Source: Phragmites australis
Lineage: Eukaryota; Streptophyta; Magnoliopsida; Poales; Poaceae
Assembly: GCF_958298935.1 (NCBI RefSeq)
Contig: NC_084943.1
Location: forward strand, 2,676,001 to 2,740,000
Length of the DNA stretch: 64,000 bases
Direction: 5' to 3'
Within the stretch, counting starts at the first letter, position 1. Each line of letters starts with the position of its first letter. A model generated the notes under the pieces. That model saw only the letters and a list, made by a program, of their open reading frames with translations. It was not told the origin of the DNA and did no database searches. Position numbers and translations under genes: made by a program. Below, piece after piece: positions 43,456-55,053 of this stretch.

Positions 43456-44789
43456 AAATGAAATACCTGTTGCTTAGTGCTTGCTGGTTCCCCTCAGCCT
43501 CAGGGAGCAGACATGCTTCCAGCACAAGTCCAAGAAGAGGCAGTACAACAATTACATGAATTTTATCTCGTCTGCCTGGTATATATGCTCTTGTCCTCGA
43601 TATATAGAGAGCCATCCGTGTAGAGATTTATTACATTCCATCAAGTATGCTTCAGCTAGCTGGCGAAGGCACGTACTTGTTAAACGCGTTGTGTCGCTGA
43701 AGTTGGGTGCTGCCAACAAATGCACTGATTATGTGATACCTTAACGGATGATAGCTAGTTTAATGGATGCTCATCATGTGTTTGCATCAGTAAAATGGGA
43801 ACTGGCCAAGGTTACCATAGGAATTGCTAGTGTGTGGATGCAACTTCAAGTCACCATGAGTGAATCTGGGCCTGCTCCAAGTCAGGAACACGAATGCAGT
43901 TTCTGCCATTGCACCGTTGATTGACTTGTACTACACAGATTTATTCACGCCGCGATTGGCTGGGTTTTTTTTGTTTTTGTTTTTGAGAGACCCGTTCTAC
44001 TAGATTTCTTCATCAGCTGGAGGAGCAACGTCTGGGTACAGTTGACATGCTGCAGAGTACTGTTGATGTGCCTCTAGCTCTCACCTACGCTAGCTGATGC
44101 TCTAAATCCTGAGAGTGAAGTCCTCGACAAGGGACCTACCTACAGCTGAAAGGCAAAGGACAATCACTAAAAGGGTAGTATCATCTACTATCTATCATGC
44201 CCTGCTCTGCCCTGCCCTTCCTGATTGGCTCCTGCCTCAACTACCTCACCAAACCATGTTCTCTGGTACGACCGGCAACAATGCAGATCTCTCTGAATCC
44301 TTCCTGGACTTCCCATCCCAAGATGGGACATTGCAAGGATGCCACGGATTAACGGCACCAACCAATCCACAACAACATGCGTAGGCATTATCTATCTAGC
44401 ATTATTATAAGTGTTAATTGCAGTATTAGATTGCATGGCTTCAAAGTGCAGTGTGCTAAAAAGTGATTGATAGCTAGTATCCGCAACATGTATTGGACAA
44501 TGTTTGTTTGGATTTAAGTGTTAATTGCATCATCTATCTAGCATCGAATCTTTCTTGTTAATCCCACCGACGGCGTGTGGACAATGCTTAAACCGCACTC
44601 CATTAGTTAACTACTAACAAGTCGTTGCATTTCTTCTCTGGAATGCAAGAAAGGGACAGGCAAGTAAAGATCGATGATATTGTAATAGCCTGTACGATCG
44701 AGCTTGCCAAAATCATCTAGATGAACTAGTTCAGAAACTACTGAACGAAAAGATAAAATAAATTAAACCCATGGTGTACAAGATAGCTG
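43456..44789. other. intergenic, nothing recognised
   Basis: No gene or repeat end could be supported. Short ORFs at 43481-43744 and 44115-44384 lack motifs and splice context. Confidence 0.4.
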
Positions 44790-45000
44790 AGGGCGTGTTT
44801 GTTTGAGGTTCTACTTATCAGAAGATGCCTAAACAAACAACCTATTTTTGCTGGTTTTTGACTGTGGTTTTTATTACTACAAAAGCCTTTTTTGATTACT
44901 ATAAAAGCCACAGACGACAGAAGCAGTCTTTTGCTGGTTTCTACCAGCAGCAGGTTTCTGGAAAAGCAACAGCTTGTAGAAGTCTAAACAAACATACCCT
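44790..45000. mobile_element. hAT-like MITE (GGGCGTGTTTGTTT type)
   Basis: Terminal inverted repeats are GGGCGTGTTTGTTT at the left and AAACAAACATACCC at the right (one mismatch). CTGAG flanks both sides. The interior is palindromic in style (AAAAGCC/GGYTTTT words). No ORF. Confidence 0.7.
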
Positions 45001-46400
45001 GAGTCTACGTACAGAAGTAACGAGATTTTCTAGAAAGTATGGAATTTTTTTTTTGGCATGGTATATCCGATATATCAGGTTTACCGGATCTACTAGTTTA
45101 CTAGTATTTTATTTGAATTTTGTTTAAATTTGTTCGACTTTATCCGGTATATCCGATAAATCATGTTAATTGATGATCTCAGTAATTTTTATTTGCCAGT
45201 AAAAAAACCCAGCCAAAAAGTGAGTGCACACCTGTAGTTAGGGTACATCATATCCATGCACGACCATTTCTTGATCCTTCGAGGTTCCCCTAGCTAGCCA
45301 GAGGAGCAATATTCAGTTTGAAGCTCCAATACAATTCCATTTCCGATTCCTACAACTGGTTGCTTCAGATCAACAAGGGGTGCTTCAGTTCAGATGCCAT
45401 ATATATTTTCTCTTGGGCTCAAGTCTAAGCCTTGGAGATGATGGCACCTGCACTTGTTTGGACCTTACACTAGTAACTAGCTAGTACTAATATATTAGAA
45501 TTAAGGGTGGTCGGAGAACCATTTACTGACCACCCCCGGCTGCCCAACCGGAACCTCCTCCGGCGTCGGGGAACTCCGGCGAGCCCCTCCTTCTTACACC
45601 CCTCTGCTTGCTCGAGCCTTGGTCGGCGTCCTTCTGGCTTATTCAGGGAGGAGAGTCCAAAAGTAGAGATGCTGCTGCTGGGGTACAATCACATAGATAC
45701 ACACACACTCTCTATCTCGGCCCAGTTTAGTTTTGACTCCTCAGCTTGCATCCCTGCGAATGTGTCAAGTATGATTGATTTGGGGCCATATATCATGACT
45801 AGCACAAAGTACGGCCATTAGCGACATGTCTATGGCCAGTGTGGGAGTAAACAAGATTAACTGTAACAATATGTTAAAAGTCTCTCTACCATGTTGTCAC
45901 GTCACAAATTCTTAATCACGTATTTAAGCAAAATCATGCTTCTTAAGCATTATATTTAATTTTGTGTAACGGTAATTCGGAGCGCTAATGCACTTCGTTA
46001 AAAGTCATTTGGATGACAGAAGAAAATTGGAGGAGGAAATAATTGAAGTTGTATTGAAAATATCTATTTTCTCTAACATGTGGACCCCACACCTCACCCA
46101 CTCCCTCTCTCAAGTGGGCAGCACCCTACCTGCCCTCTCTCTCCTCTTCTCACTCCACATGCCCCACCATGCAGCACACTACTGCTACCCCCTCTCCCTC
46201 TCCCTCTCCCACTCAAGCACTCTCTTTTTTCTTCCAAAATCCAAGTTCAAGTGGAGGATTTAAGATATGCACGTGGTACCATTGCATTCTCTAGCTCATG
46301 GGCTACTCATCTATCCAATACATTTTCGTTTTCGTGGAAGAATCGAGTAGTTCTTAAAGTTCTTAGCATTCTTGAGCTTTTTGAGCAAAAATGGAATTTT
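45001..46400. other. intergenic, nothing recognised
   Basis: Contains CT-rich stretches (46095-46215) and a Pro/Leu/Arg-rich ORF near 45507-45821 without motifs. No gene supported. Confidence 0.4.
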
Positions 46401-48680
46401 GGTCGAAAATGAGCCCTAGAGTCGTGTTGGTAGTTGATGAGTAAGTTCTGGTACCCATGGACTATCCCTAATATGTCCCCTTTAGGCTTGGAAAAGATCG
46501 CAACTCGAATCAACCGAAAATCCACTCGAGAACAACTTTTCTGGGTTGACTTGGATACTCCGGACTCACCCGGATACTCCGAGTTCAGCAAAATTAGTCT
46601 ATTGAATTGTGTTCAAAATTGGTTAGGGTTTAGGGTGCGAGATTGGTTTAGAACCCTTTGGATAGGGCATATGCACGTTTATGTAACACAAATTTGTGAA
46701 GTGAGTCAAACCACCCGAGGGAAAAATCGTGAAGAACCCAAGTTTGTATCACTCGGATTATCCGGTCAAACCCGGAGACTCCGGGTAGTTATATGGACGT
46801 GTAGCCGAGAGCTTCGTTCAGAACCTCACTCAGAGTGTTCGGTACATCCCGGATAGTCCGGACCAACCCAGAGATTCCGGGTCAAGTTAGAATAGTGCAA
46901 ACCGAGAGCCTTTACCGGAGGTTGGCTCGGATACTCCAGAACTCGGATATTTCGGATTCACCTGGATACTCCGGGCCAGTTAAATAAAAAGCAGCAATCG
47001 AGCACCTCTTCCGGAGGGTCACCCGGAGGGTCCGAGTCCGGATACTCCAAACCAATCCTGATACTCCGGATGACTGTTATTTTTCGGATTTCGTTTAGAT
47101 CGCTAGTATTGCATTGATTCGCATATCTTATACTTCTAGCATCTTGTTAAGCTTTGTGGCATACCTTTGCAATTCATTCATATTCATTACATTGCACGCG
47201 TTGATCCTTTTTAGAGATCACCGATCCGTCAATCACGGAGGTCCAGGGCGATCCCGAGGCGCCCCACCTGTTTGAGCCAGTGCATCCATGCAAGCAACTA
47301 AGCATATTGATCCCTCTTGTGAAATTAGATAAGTCTAAAATTGATGAAATATGCTTATGTATGTATGCATGTTTAGTGAGTCAGTGTCGGGTACTAATGG
47401 GTAGAACCTATGCCGATTGCATTCTTCTACTTTGAATACTTGTGTATTTACATTCCTTGTAGCCTTGAGATGTTGTTAATGTCCAGGTATGAGTTCGACT
47501 TATATGCTTAGCCATTCTTAGGTCATTCAGTAGAAGTCAAACGACAGCGCACCCTGTTGTTCGCGAGCATAGGACCTTCTTATGATTACATACACTTGTT
47601 GAGGTTGAGACGGTTGTATGAGTGGTAAGTATGAGACGGGGTGTAGGTGGTGCTAGGATGGTGTTTTGTCTTGCCCGGATGTGGAGTTCCCCTGAGTAGG
47701 TCGGTAGAGGAAACCGGACACTATAGACCGCTTTGCACTGGTTAAGCACCTATCGTCGGTGTTGTTAGATTTAGCACTTACCTTACTCATCACATGCTGA
47801 TTTAATGGTAAGGCGAGCCGAATACCTTTGTAGTTGTGGCCTTTTGGGTTTGGACATCGACGGTGTGAGCGGACGGACTTGTAGCGGTACTAGTTTGCTC
47901 CGGGAATAGTTCTAGTACCGTTGCGTCGAGCGATGCATGATCCAAACGGTTAGGGCTGGTTGGGAAAGGTTGTCACGAGTATCCCCTTATGTGCACTTTG
48001 GCCGGTGAGTGTATAAACAGTTCGAACTACCGCGCTCTCGGTCATGAGCATGCTTCTGTCCATCTGCATCGGTCGTAGAGTTTCGGGTATGGTTTGTGGT
48101 TCGATTTGTGGGAGATGGTGATGTTGATACTTGTTACTTATTGATATACATGTTGTTTACAGTTACTCTTGTTCAGTTGTTGGTTGTAGGGCAGTTTTCT
48201 TATGTTTTTGTAAAGTTTCAGTCGCTCACATAAATGTCTAGGATGCTTAGTGCATACATTTTACTTAATTTGTGGTTCATCCTTGCTATTGATCAATGCA
48301 TAATCTTTGGAGTCGAGCTATGTATATGTGCTCTATATAGTTTAAGTCTTGCGAGTACCTTCGTACTCATGCCTACGCTTTCATATGCTCCCGTTGCTGG
48401 GGATGAGGCTGTTTTTGGCTACTTCGTGCCTGCCGATCAGAGTGGCGGGCAAGAGTGGTGCATCCTACTCTGAAGGTGGCGTGTTGAGACGGTACCTAAG
48501 GGCATGTGGCGCCGTTCTTTTTTGTTGTTCATAAGTTAGTTCTTTTGTGGTTAGGAGTTGAGAGGTTTTGTCTCCTCCTAGCTCGCTTTTGTTGTAAATT
48601 GTTGAAATCAATTGCATGCGTAATACTTGTAATATAAATATTTATTACTCGCTCTTTATTAATCTATGTTGTGATGTACA
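46400..48680 (+). mobile_element. LTR-retrotransposon non-coding remnant
   Basis: There is no coding capacity. The segment 46540-47060 is packed with degenerate CCGGATACTCCGG / CCCGGAGACTCCGGG words. Downstream sequence has the look of long non-coding retrotransposon DNA found widely in grasses (AATCACGGAGGTCCAGGGCGATC..., GGACTTGTAGCGGTACTAG..., TCGAGCGATGCATGATCC). The boundaries and lineage are not resolved. It may be part of a large non-autonomous (LARD-like) element. Confidence 0.45.
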
Positions 48681-48681
48681 T

Positions 48682-49350
48682 GTTGGAAGGCATGTGTTCC
48701 GATCCTTGGGCACAAAACACGTATCGGGACTACCGGGATGATATTCTGGTTAATCATCGAGGTTGTGATTATGGATAATGATCCTCCTGGTGATTAATTA
48801 GAATATTATTTGGACGGTTCCCCACACATGTGTTGGTGTGATCTCGGCTAACCAAAAACCGAGAATTCAGGTGCATGACCCTCTCCTACGCTCCACAATC
48901 GGAGGCGCCAACTAACTTTGGTGGTGGTCCTAGGCCGATCAGCGCTATATAAAAAAGGGGGAACGGACACTTCACGGGATCACGATTCCTGTGAGATAAA
49001 CCTCAATCCTGATAACTAAAACCCTAATACCGATCCTAAGGGCATTGGATCGGCACAAAGACCGTCCACACCACGATGCTGACAACATCATCACTACCTG
49101 CTAGTCTGCACTGCGCTTCATCAACTCTTACCGATCCCTGTCGTGGTTCTTCCCCAACAAAGCTACAAGCCACTAACGGCATCTTCGAATTCCGGTTAGT
49201 ATTCACGCTTTCTCAATGTAATGGGTGTTCAATTCTAAGGGCTAGCAATCATGTGTAAGCTAAAGTATTAGAAACTAACATCATGTGCATCCCAGTAGAT
49301 TTCACAAAGATCGACACAAGGAACAAGAGTGTAAGTAAGGTTAATTAGGG
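48682..49350 (+). mobile_element. possible solo LTR
   Basis: Starts TGTTGGAAGGCATGTG, a common LTR opening, and has a TATA box in CGCTATATAAAAAAGGGGG (about 48943-48961) with a plausible leader after it. The 3' end could not be fixed: no CA end with a matching flank duplication was found. Confidence 0.35.
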
Positions 49351-49562
49351 CCTGATTGAGTGAGAGGTTGTTGTTTGACCTATCCTTAACTGATCAATGA
49401 GTGACCTCGCTAAAGATTACTGAAACAGTTTGTCGGAGCAAATGCTATCTGTCACATTGTATACTTAACTACGGTACGATGCGACACGTTGTCACAATGA
49501 ACACAACTGTTCAGAGAGCCAAACAAAATCCACTGTCTGCATAAGCTTAACAACTATACTTC

Positions 49563-49619
49563 CTTCAAAAAAGAAGAAAGAAAGAAAGAAAGAAAGAGAA
49601 AGAAACAAAGAAAGAAAAG
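49563..49619. repeat. (GAAA)n microsatellite
   Basis: AAAGAAAG-type tetranucleotide repeat with a few interruptions over about 55 bp. Confidence 0.8.
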
Positions 49620-50164
49620 CTTAACAGCAGAGGAGACTTATCTGATTCTAAAATGTACATGCTACCGAAAAAAAGTATATGGTTCTTATCGACGTAAATA
49701 AGTCTTCACCGTGTAATTCCGAAACAAGCCAATTCTAGCTACGCAATGCTGTGTGGTCGAGATGACAATTAAAAAATCTTTAGTCAAGCAAAAATCCAAA
49801 ACTCCTACAGAAGGTGTATTCATATAAGCATCGATGTAGGGGTTACAACTGATACTTTGTTTGTCCTAGGTTTACCTCCTGATGCTTGCATGCATGCACC
49901 TTGACAGTATCATATATAACCAAGCCAATCATTGCGAAATATGTATGAATAGTAAAATGAATCCATCTCCACAAATCATTTCTAACAGATCCATCGAACC
50001 AGTGCTTAGAACCCATTCTTTTTTCTGAAGACAAATCAGGTTTTCTGAAGACAAATCAGGTTTGGCACTCAAGTATTTTAGGATCCACTTGTCCTATTGC
50101 ACTGGTACTTATCAAGTACCATACACTAGCTTAAAACATGTTAGTATAGACAAATTTTAAACTA

Positions 50165-50570
50165 TATCACATATAGTTATAGGTTTCTTCTCTGTAAAAA
50201 ATGTATGTGATATCGACCTTGTTACAGATGATTTCAAAACCGTCTGCAATATATTTACAGACAAACGGAGTTCTAGATAACCATATGTGTGTAGTAATAG
50301 TCACAAACGGTATTTGTTTAAACCCGTCTGTGAGTACTAAGAGAGTCACAGACGATATCTATTTAAATCTGTTTGTGACTACTATGAGTCAACAGACGTT
50401 TTAAAACTCGTCTATCAGTACTAAGAGTCATATATGGTGTTTGTTTAATCCGTCTGTGACTACTAAAAGTCACAGATGAGTTTTTTTTTAATCTATCTAT
50501 GTTAATTGTTACAGACAGATTTTTAGAAAAAACCGTATGTGCCTCCTTTTCCCCTAGAAGCAAATTTGCT
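50165..50570. repeat. subterminal repeat array, 'GTCTGTGACTACTAA' type
   Basis: The words CGTCTGTGA-TACTAAGAGTCACAGACG recur about every 55-65 bp (near 50250, 50310, 50350, 50400, 50450 and 50510) in direct and inverted form. Similar words (CCGTCTGTGTCTACCGAATAGACACAAACGG) recur at 52895-53050 in the other arm. Such clusters mark the ends of CACTA or Mutator-like elements. An outer DNA transposon of about 2.9 kb spanning 50165-53110 is possible. Confidence 0.5.
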
Positions 50571-50930
50571 TCCTAGCTGCATAACCATAAAACAAATTTG
50601 TTTATAAGGAGAAGGGTCACACAGATACACAATTTATGATTCACAAATTAAACATATTGACACATTGTTCACAACATCAATCATACATTGTTCAAAAAAC
50701 TAAACACATGTATTTACATATCACAAATGTTAAACGCATCATACATTTTTCAGAACACATAAATCTACCTAGTTATACATCATTATTTGTCGATCGACGC
50801 AGTATTTCAAAAAGAATGAAATGATTGACATCATGACGACGTTGTCTTCCAAAAAGATGAAAGATCGACAAACTTGGGTCGATCGACGCCGTCTTTCAAA
50901 AAAATTAGATGATAAACATCATCTCAGCCT

Positions 50931-51308
50931 CTAGCGTTTCAGCACAATATCAACCCAAGAATCATCTTCAATTAGCATCATATAGTCATCCGGATCTAGC
51001 TGCACCTTGACGATCTCACGCATCAACCAGAACCAGACTGTGTTGCTGTCAAACTGCCAGCCATGGTTCAACAAGAAATGAGCATTCAAGCATGTCTTGC
51101 AATTGAAAAAAAAATGCCTCCATTCTGACAAATAATAATGGGGAAATTTCCATCTGGTATAATCGAATGGAGAACGCGGTTGATGGCGTACACAGGGTCG
51201 ACAAAGGGGGCCTTCATAGCAGCGAAGAAGACGAACTTCATTAGGCCGAAGTCGACACCAAGCATCCACACCATTGAAGCAGCCATAGGGACAACCCCAT
51301 CCTACCAC
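50931..51308 (-). pseudogene. unidentified ORF inside the putative outer DNA transposon
   Basis: A 125-codon minus-strand frame, beginning at a non-ATG codon, ends KR-stop at 50931. Its C-terminal part looks protein-like and acidic/aromatic (NHGWQFDSNTVWFWLMREIV, DPDDYMMLIEDDSWVD). A frame change near 51115 (an A/T run) would link it to a second frame upstream (51086-51286) with FFAAMKAPFVDPVYAINRV. It lies between the two repeat arms, so it may be transposon cargo or a captured host fragment. I do not recognise the family. Confidence 0.35.
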
Positions 51309-51599
51309 CTCCTGATTGACATGAATTACACTATTGCAGATCTACGATGGAAACAAGGTTGTGCTATTAGTTGCATAGATCAAAGAAATAAAAACTTTGG
51401 TGTAGTGAAATGAACCACATGATACTCACCTCGGTGTAATAAAAGGGATGTCGACCCAGCGGGATCTAGCTTCTCCAACGCGAATGGTGAGTGAGGACGC
51501 AGAACACTCCTCGCTTCTCAATGCAGTGGAACACTTGGATATGACGAGTGAGGAAAAAGAACACTCCTCATCACTTTATATTGAGGAGAGACGAGGGGT

Positions 51600-52346
51600 C
51601 ACTACTACAGAAAAGGTCATCACTACCGGTTTAAAATTGACATCACCGCTAGTTTTTAAACCGGCAGTAAATCAACGGCAGTGATAATCCATGATTATCA
51701 CTACTGGTTTCAAAACTGACAATGATTATATATATCAATGCCGGTTCATAACACGAACCGACAGTGATACAATCTATCACTCGATCTCCAGTGATACTTA
51801 ATCCAGGACCAAAAAATAAAAAAAACATTCATGCATTAATTTAAATGATATTAGCATTACTAATGATCATATTAATATAGTTTATACTAATTATAGCAAA
51901 AGCTGTTGTTATGCAGACGACAGCGCAAAAACTCTAACACGAGCGAAAACCTTAACACACGCGTCACTAACCTAGCTTGCTAACTAGTCATGCTCGAGTT
52001 GAACTCAACCCACGAACAGAAGTTCATGGCCTCGTCGTCGTCCTCGTCGCTGCCATCGTCGCCATCGTTAGCGTCGGTGTCAGCGTCGTCTTCCTCCTCC
52101 TCCTCCGACAAGCTCGTCCAGACCTTCTTGGCCCTCGGTGGCTCATCGATAAACACGTCTCACACCTCGTTGTCTGACAAGGGGGATCCTGACGAAATGC
52201 CAAAATCATAGGTGGGGGTGAGGGAAGTGCCTCGTTCAGCGGGGTCTCCTCCTCCTCAGTCGAGGATGAGGGTGTGGGAGGCATCCTTGGAGAAGGTGGT
52301 GGAGGCGGTAGCGGATCCGTGTGGATCGCGCGCGGGAGGTGGAGGT

Positions 52347-52417
<71 letters not shown>

Positions 52418-52727
52418 CATGAGCGAACGAGCAGAGTGATAGAGTAAGCGAGAGGACCACTCACATTTAAAGACGTGTGCGTGAAGACATACATATTTTT
52501 AGCCATCACTATTGGTTATTAAAGGTACGTTTTTTGATGAGCTATTATCACTGCCGATTCGTGTGTATAAACCGGCAGTGATACATCACTGTCGGTTTGT
52601 ATTACTAACTGGCAGAGTTAATCACTATCATTACCGGTTCTTGTTAGCTTAGTTTTTTATGTGCGGCTGAAGCTTACGAACCGGCAGTGATTTTTTATCA
52701 CTCTTAGTTATTTTTTAACTAGTAGTG
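51600..52727. mobile_element. non-autonomous CACTA (En/Spm) element
   Basis: 1128 bp. The left end is CACTACTACAGAAAAGG and the right end, reversed, CACTACTAGTTAAAAA, sharing CACTACTA. Both ends carry many copies of the subterminal word ACCGGCAGTGAT in both orientations (51625-51790 and 52545-52700), the transposase-binding pattern of this superfamily. The flanks (GGT and AAG) do not give a clear 3-bp duplication. The interior has no transposase. It contains a CCTCCTCC-rich pseudo-coding stretch and a GA microsatellite. Confidence 0.8.
52350..52409. repeat. (GA)n microsatellite, about 30 units
   Basis: An uninterrupted GA tract of 60 bp inside the CACTA element. Such a length is expected to be highly polymorphic. 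Confidence 0.9.
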
Positions 52728-52859
52728 AAGAGGAGACACGGATGGCCTTTTCCGTGGTAGTGGGTTGTTTGTGTGTGAAGCCAAAAGAGCCTTGGGAGAC
52801 GAGTGGTTTGTATGTGTTAGAAGCTAAAAGAGACAGGAGAGACACGCAATCAAATTTGA

Positions 52860-53110
52860 AAACGTTCGCGGATGTATAAATACAAATGGGTGTTTATAAA
52901 ATCCGTCTGTGTCTACCGAATAGACACAAACGGGTTTTTTAAAAAGTCGTCTGTGTCTATTTGATAGAAATAGACGGATTTATAAAAATTGTATGTGATT
53001 TCATTCACACCTAGACGCTTGGCTTATTACAGACACATTTGTTTTAGCAACCGTCTAAGGATATTTAGTCGGTGACAGCTCCTAAGAAATCGTATATAAT
53101 ATACCATCTG
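52860..53110. repeat. subterminal repeat array, right arm
   Basis: CCGTCTGTGTCTA and TAGACACAAACGG words in both orientations mirror the left arm at 50165-50570. Confidence 0.45.
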
Positions 53111-53644
53111 CTTTTGCTGTTTCTATGGTAATGATAATGCAGGTCAGACATTAGTGAAGCCAGGGAAGCGCTTATGTAACACCCAGCACATCAAGGGCAC
53201 ATGTATTATGCAGAAAGCTTAGGATCTTATATATAGGTCAGGTCTTACATTTGAAGGGATTGATTCTACAATGATCTGGCGTTGTTTGAAAAAAGCTTTG
53301 TGATGCTTCGTGTCCAGTTGTCCACGAACAAGCTCAGGAATCCTACCGTGCATACCATGTGAATCCAAATGCATGCGTTCACATCGCGGACCCAGCAATA
53401 TATATAATAGCTCCTTCAAAAGGCACATCTGGAATGAACTTGTCATGCAACCTTGAACAAAACTTTCTACGCCAGAACATATATCCATCCATCAGTTTTG
53501 TCTTAACTCTTAATCTTTGAGTAGAAATGGAGATGCTCATGTGGTTCAATCAACTCTTCTACGAATTTCCCATCTTTTCGGAAAATTGCAGAAGAGAATC
53601 GGACAGAGATATTATAGAGACAATTCTTATCGATCATACATAAT
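53111..53644. other. spacer, probable 3'UTR of the LBD gene
   Basis: No ORF with motifs. The part next to 53644 would hold the LBD 3'UTR. Confidence 0.4.
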
Positions 53645-54375
53645 TCATGCCCATAGGGACTCTTTCTTGAGGCATGCCTCCTGCAGCATCATTGCGGTGC
53701 TCCCCGCGGAGCCTAAGCTGCCCAACGACGGCTGCTGATGAGCGGCAGTGCTGTTCAATGTGTTGATCAGGCCATTCTGCGTGATTAGGCTACGGTAAGC
53801 CTCGCCGTCCATCTGCTGTTGCCGCTGAAGCGATGCCGGCGCTGGTGAAGCAGTTGGATGGCCGTCGCTTTGCATCTGGATGCAGAGGATCTCGGTCTGC
53901 GCGAGGGCGAGCTGCATCTGGAGCTGGGAGACCTGCTGCTGGAGGTAGGAGATGGCGCCGACGCAGCCGTAGACGGGGTCCCTCACGCGCGCGTTGGCCT
54001 CGTACACCAGGCTGCTCACCGCGTCCGCTCTCTGCGGAGCGGGCAGCTCCTTGAATCAATGATACATGGAGGACCCGTTAGTTTGGTCGACGAGGTAGCT
54101 GAATGATCCATGCATGGATGATACGAGTAGAGACGACAAGATGACGATCGAGGCATGGAACACATGAGAGCAAGCAACAATGATACGAGCGACGATCAAC
54201 GAACCTGCAGCATCTTGCTGACATTGCTTGCACCAAAGACCTTGTGGACGATGGCGAACTTGTGGGGGTCCTCGGGCGGGAAGTAGGGCGCGAAGACGCA
54301 CTCCTGCGTGCACCGCCGCCGCAGCAGCTTGCACGACGCGCACGGCGAGCTCCCTCCACTCCCGCTTCCGGCCAT
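53645..54375 (-). CDS. LBD: LOB-domain (LBD) transcription factor, class I
   Basis: Two exons on the minus strand: 54375-54205 and 54049-53645, joined by a phase-0 GT-AG intron (donor CAG|GTTCG, acceptor TTCAAG), giving 191 residues. LBD proteins are plant-specific nuclear regulators of organ boundaries and meristems. The LOB domain fills the first 110 residues: zinc-finger-like C block [15 protein letters not shown] (C-x2-C-x6-C-x3-C), then [25 protein letters not shown], the GAS block through [20 protein letters not shown], and the leucine-zipper-like [19 protein letters not shown]. The C-terminus is Gln/Ser-rich. The order and linker resemble the LBD4/LBD12 group. The intron sits at the typical LBD position after NVSKMLQ. 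The ATG at 54375 starts the domain correctly; an upstream in-frame ATG at 54420 is ignored. Confidence 0.95.
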
Positions 54376-54506
54376 GTCTATATCTATCTGTCTATCTAGT
54401 GTATGCGTGAGTGCGTGCAACCTCTAATTCTCAAAGGGATTTAGAGTGAGCAATCGAGAGGGGCTGCAGAGGGAAGGGGGGAGACTGCTGGGTGCATACT
54501 CTCCTC

Positions 54507-54513
54507 TTTTATA
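54507..54513 (-). promoter_or_regulatory. LBD TATA box
   Basis: The minus strand reads GGCTCTATAAAAGAGGAG, TATAAAA at 54513-54507, about 135 bp upstream of the start codon. This implies transcription starting near 54480 and a 5'UTR of about 100 nt. Confidence 0.75.
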
Positions 54514-54995
54514 GAGCCAGAGGAACAAATTAACAAGGCAGGTCAGAACTCTCTCATAGGTTCTGGAGGCTGGAGAGAGAGAGGGTTCAAGCTCTAACCG
54601 GACGGTCACGACAAACAAACACGTAAGAGGTCACGACAAACAAACACGTAAGAGGATGAATATACTGCAAGGCATGATTTGTATTGAGTTTTATTGGCTG
54701 TTTATATATAAGTATATGTTAGTTTAAACCTTAAACAATTTAAGAAATAAGATATAAACTAATCATACTCTATTATAACAGCCGGATGCTTATCTAGTAT
54801 GAGCAAGGTGTATGAGCAAGGTGATGTTTAGACTGGAGTAGAAGTCGATGATTTGCTTAAGTAGACATTATCTCTTCTTTTTTTTTTTTGCCAACATAAC
54901 CAAGAGCGAAGTGATCGTGGTCGGCGGTGAAGGAGGGTGCGAGTCCAAAGGAGAATGAATATATACTGCAAGCCATAATTTGTGTCGAGCCTCGT

Positions 54996-54998
54996 GAG

Positions 54999-55034
<36 letters not shown>

Positions 55035-55053
55035 TAGTATAGTATAGTATAGA
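54996..55053. repeat. (AT)n and (AGTAT)n microsatellite
   Basis: About 17 AT units followed by four AGTAT units in unit A. The corresponding place in unit B (near 58570) has only TATTTATTTATTATATAG. Confidence 0.8.

Noticed and set aside
45507..45821. 104-codon plus-strand ORF
   Set aside because: Low-complexity start, no domain, no splice or promoter context; not enough to call a gene.
46080..46412. 110-codon ORF in CT-rich DNA
   Set aside because: Arises from a Pro/Leu/Ser-coding CT-rich stretch beside retroelement debris.
52024..52509. 161-codon minus-strand ORF with a Ser/Leu repeat
   Set aside because: Created largely by the 60-bp GA microsatellite inside the CACTA element.
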